This document shows positions 5,827 through 7,579 of a DNA stretch of 7,579 nucleotides, in pieces (position 1 is the stretch's first letter; each line of letters starts with the position of its first letter). This stretch comes from Gemmatimonadota bacterium (lineage in GTDB: Bacteria > Gemmatimonadota > Gemmatimonadetes > Longimicrobiales > Gaopeijiaceae), in contig JAUQOX010000138.1 of the NCBI GenBank assembly GCA_030550695.1, positions 1 through 7,579 of the forward strand, written 5' to 3'. Under the pieces are notes generated by a model. The model was not told the DNA's origin, made no database searches, and was given only the letters and a program-made list of their open reading frames with translations. The translations under genes were made by a program, and so were the position numbers.

Positions 5827-7579
5827 ATGTGTGGGATCGCCGGCGTGGTTTCTCTGGACGGAGCTAGCTTGGACCAGGCCACCGGCTGGGCCATGGCCGG
5901 AACCCTTCGCCACCGAGGTCCCGACGGTTCGCGGGTTTGGGTTTCCCCTGACGGTGGGTGTGTTCTGGCCCATACCCGTCTGAGGGTGATCGATCTGGAG
6001 ACGGGCGACCAACCCATGGGCAACGAGGACGGGTCGGTCCAAGTCGTCTTCAACGGGGAGATCTACAATTTCCGGGAACTCAGGAAAGAGTTGGAGAATC
6101 TCGGGCATCGATTCCGGACCCGAAGCGATACGGAAGTGCTCGTGCATGGCTGGGAAGCATGGGGGGAAGAGCTCCCCGGCCGGTTGGACGGCATGTTCGC
6201 CTTCGCGGTCTGGGACGAGAGGCGGAGGTCGCTCTTTCTTGCCCGGGATAGGGCGGGGAAGAAACCCTTGTATCTATATAGAGATTCCGTGCGGCTGGCC
6301 TTCGCTTCGGAGATCAAGGCCATTCTGGCCTTGCCCGGGGTGGACGATAGCCTTTGCCCCCGGGCCATACCCCTCTATTTGGCCTATGGATATGTGCCTA
6401 CTCCGGGAACCTTCTACCGGGCCATCCGAAAGTTGCCCCCTGCCTCGGCTTTGCTCCTAGGTCCCGGCGGGTCCGCCGCCGAGAGGATCTATTGGCGGCT
6501 GGACTGGACCCCTCGTACCTTCTCGCTGGCCGAGGCCAAGGGGATGGTGCGAGAGCTCATGACTGCTGCAGTGGCCAAGCGGCTCATCTCCGACGTCCCC
6601 CTTGGGGCCTTCCTTTCCGGAGGAGTGGACTCGACGCTGGTGGTGGGGGTCATGAGTCAGCTTTGTGGAGAACCGATCCGTACCTTCTCCATAGGGATGG
6701 CCGATGATCCCACCTACGATGAAAGCGCATGGGCGGCCAGGGTAGCGTTGCGCTTCGGCACCACCCACACAGCCTTCCGATTGGAGGCGCAGGAGATTCG
6801 GATTCTCGAGGATTTGCTCAGCGGGTACGACGAACCTTTCGGCGACTCTTCGGCTTTGCCCACCTACATCGTTTCCAAACTCGCCCGCCAAGAGGTGACG
6901 GTAGCCCTGACGGGCGACGGAGGAGACGAGCTGTTCGCCGGCTATCCCCGGTTTGTTGGCGTCCTGGTGGCGGAAGCGCTTCCCCGATGGCTGGTCAGGT
7001 TCGGGATCGCCTTAGGCCGACTTTTTCCTCATCATCCTGACTTCAGAAGTTTCTACCGGCGCTTTACACGCTTCTTCGAGGCTGCGTCTCTTCCCTTGGA
7101 AGAACGAATGCTCCGCTGGATCGGGTTCTTTCCCGACGTCCTGCAGGTCTGGCTGAGGCAGGAGTGGAGCCACCTCCTTACGAGGGAGGAGCTGCTGGAA
7201 AGCTTCCGGGCGCCCTTGGCCCGCGTCGGCTCAGGTTCACCGTTGGCCAAGGCTCTTGCCCTCAACTTCGATACCTACCTTCTGGACGATTTGCTGGTGA
7301 AGGCGGACCGCAACAGCATGGCTCATGGTCTCGAGTTGCGCTCGCCCTTTTTGGATACGGCCTTGATGGAGTTTGCTGCCGGCTTGGCGGATGCCCTTCG
7401 CATCCGTGGGCTTCGGACCAAGGTGTTGCTGAAAGAGGCCTTTCCTGATCTTCTCCCGCCGTCCGTTCTCAAGCGGAAAAAGATGGGATTCGGAATCCCT
7501 CTCCCTACCTGGCTTCGCACCTCTTGGAGACCCCTGGTGGAGGAAAGTCTGTTGAGCGAAGCTTCCCGCCTCCGCGGCT
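5827..7579 (+). CDS. asnB: glutamine-dependent asparagine synthase / amidotransferase, 3' partial
   Basis: A two-domain class II glutamine amidotransferase. The N-terminal Ntn-hydrolase domain releases ammonia from glutamine, and the C-terminal domain adenylates a carboxylate and amidates it. The sequence starts MCGIAGVV, so Cys2 would be the nucleophile once Met is removed. RHRGPDG (28-34), HTRLRVIDL (49-57), FNGEIYN (75-81) and SDTE (100-103) provide the expected glutamine-site residues R51, N76, E78 and D101. The synthase domain has the PP-loop SGGVDS (264-269), LTGDGGDELFAGY (361-373), LLDDLLVKADRNSMAHGLELRSPFLD (485-510) and KKMGFGIP (551-558). No frameshift or missing key residue is seen across 584 codons. 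The window ends mid-codon, perhaps 40-60 residues before the natural end. In a polysaccharide operon such AsnB-like proteins are often thought to amidate a sugar acid or other glycan carboxylate rather than make free asparagine. That role is inference from context, and housekeeping asparagine synthesis cannot be excluded. Confidence 0.93.
   Translation, partial: MCGIAGVVSLDGASLDQATGWAMAGTLRHRGPDGSRVWVSPDGGCVLAHTRLRVIDLETGDQPMGNEDGSVQVVFNGEIYNFRELRKELENLGHRFRTRSDTEVLVHGWEAWGEELPGRLDGMFAFAVWDERRRSLFLARDRAGKKPLYLYRDSVRLAFASEIKAILALPGVDDSLCPRAIPLYLAYGYVPTPGTFYRAIRKLPPASALLLGPGGSAAERIYWRLDWTPRTFSLAEAKGMVRELMTAAVAKRLISDVPLGAFLSGGVDSTLVVGVMSQLCGEPIRTFSIGMADDPTYDESAWAARVALRFGTTHTAFRLEAQEIRILEDLLSGYDEPFGDSSALPTYIVSKLARQEVTVALTGDGGDELFAGYPRFVGVLVAEALPRWLVRFGIALGRLFPHHPDFRSFYRRFTRFFEAASLPLEERMLRWIGFFPDVLQVWLRQEWSHLLTREELLESFRAPLARVGSGSPLAKALALNFDTYLLDDLLVKADRNSMAHGLELRSPFLDTALMEFAAGLADALRIRGLRTKVLLKEAFPDLLPPSVLKRKKMGFGIPLPTWLRTSWRPLVEESLLSEASRLRG

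Noticed and set aside
6266..6288. Short AT-rich patch inside the asnB-like gene (TATCTATATAGA) resembling a -10 element
   Set aside because: It encodes a normal in-frame YLYRD segment of the glutaminase domain. No good -35 element sits at the right spacing and no gene starts nearby downstream.

Overview
The window is a compact, single-strand stretch of a surface-polysaccharide (exopolysaccharide, capsule or O-antigen type) biosynthesis locus from a GC-rich bacterium (roughly 60% G+C by eye). Evidence for a bacterium is the tight operon packing, GGAGG-like ribosome binding sites, ATGA stop/start overlaps and the gene families present. Nothing in the sequence fixes the phylum. There are no RNA genes, mobile elements, CRISPR arrays or clear terminators.

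Layout, all on the + strand: (1) a GT4-type glycosyltransferase whose N-terminus lies upstream of the window (3-1043); (2) a Wzx/MATE-like polysaccharide flippase (1068-2549); (3) a second GT4-type glycosyltransferase (2542-3762); (4) a third, from a different GT4 subgroup (3759-4883); (5) a class I SAM-dependent methyltransferase with an N-terminal CxxC/CxxC zinc-ribbon-like segment (4880-5824); (6) a glutamine-dependent asparagine synthase/amidotransferase of the AsnB type, cut by the right edge after 584 residues (5827-7579). The only intergenic space is 24 bases before the flippase and 2 bases before the amidotransferase gene. Three junctions are overlaps of 8, 4 and 4 bases.

Inferred joint role: the glycosyltransferases add sugars to a lipid-linked repeat unit on the cytoplasmic face of the membrane, the methyltransferase and amidotransferase modify or supply modified sugars, and the flippase moves the finished unit across the membrane. 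The initiating phosphoglycosyltransferase, a Wzy polymerase and the export or length-control genes are not in this window and would be expected in the flanks.

I did not find a convincing undescribed system. The points most worth a second look are the variant E-x7-E motifs in all three glycosyltransferases, the zinc-ribbon methyltransferase next to an AsnB-type amidotransferase, and a possible internal promoter before the flippase.
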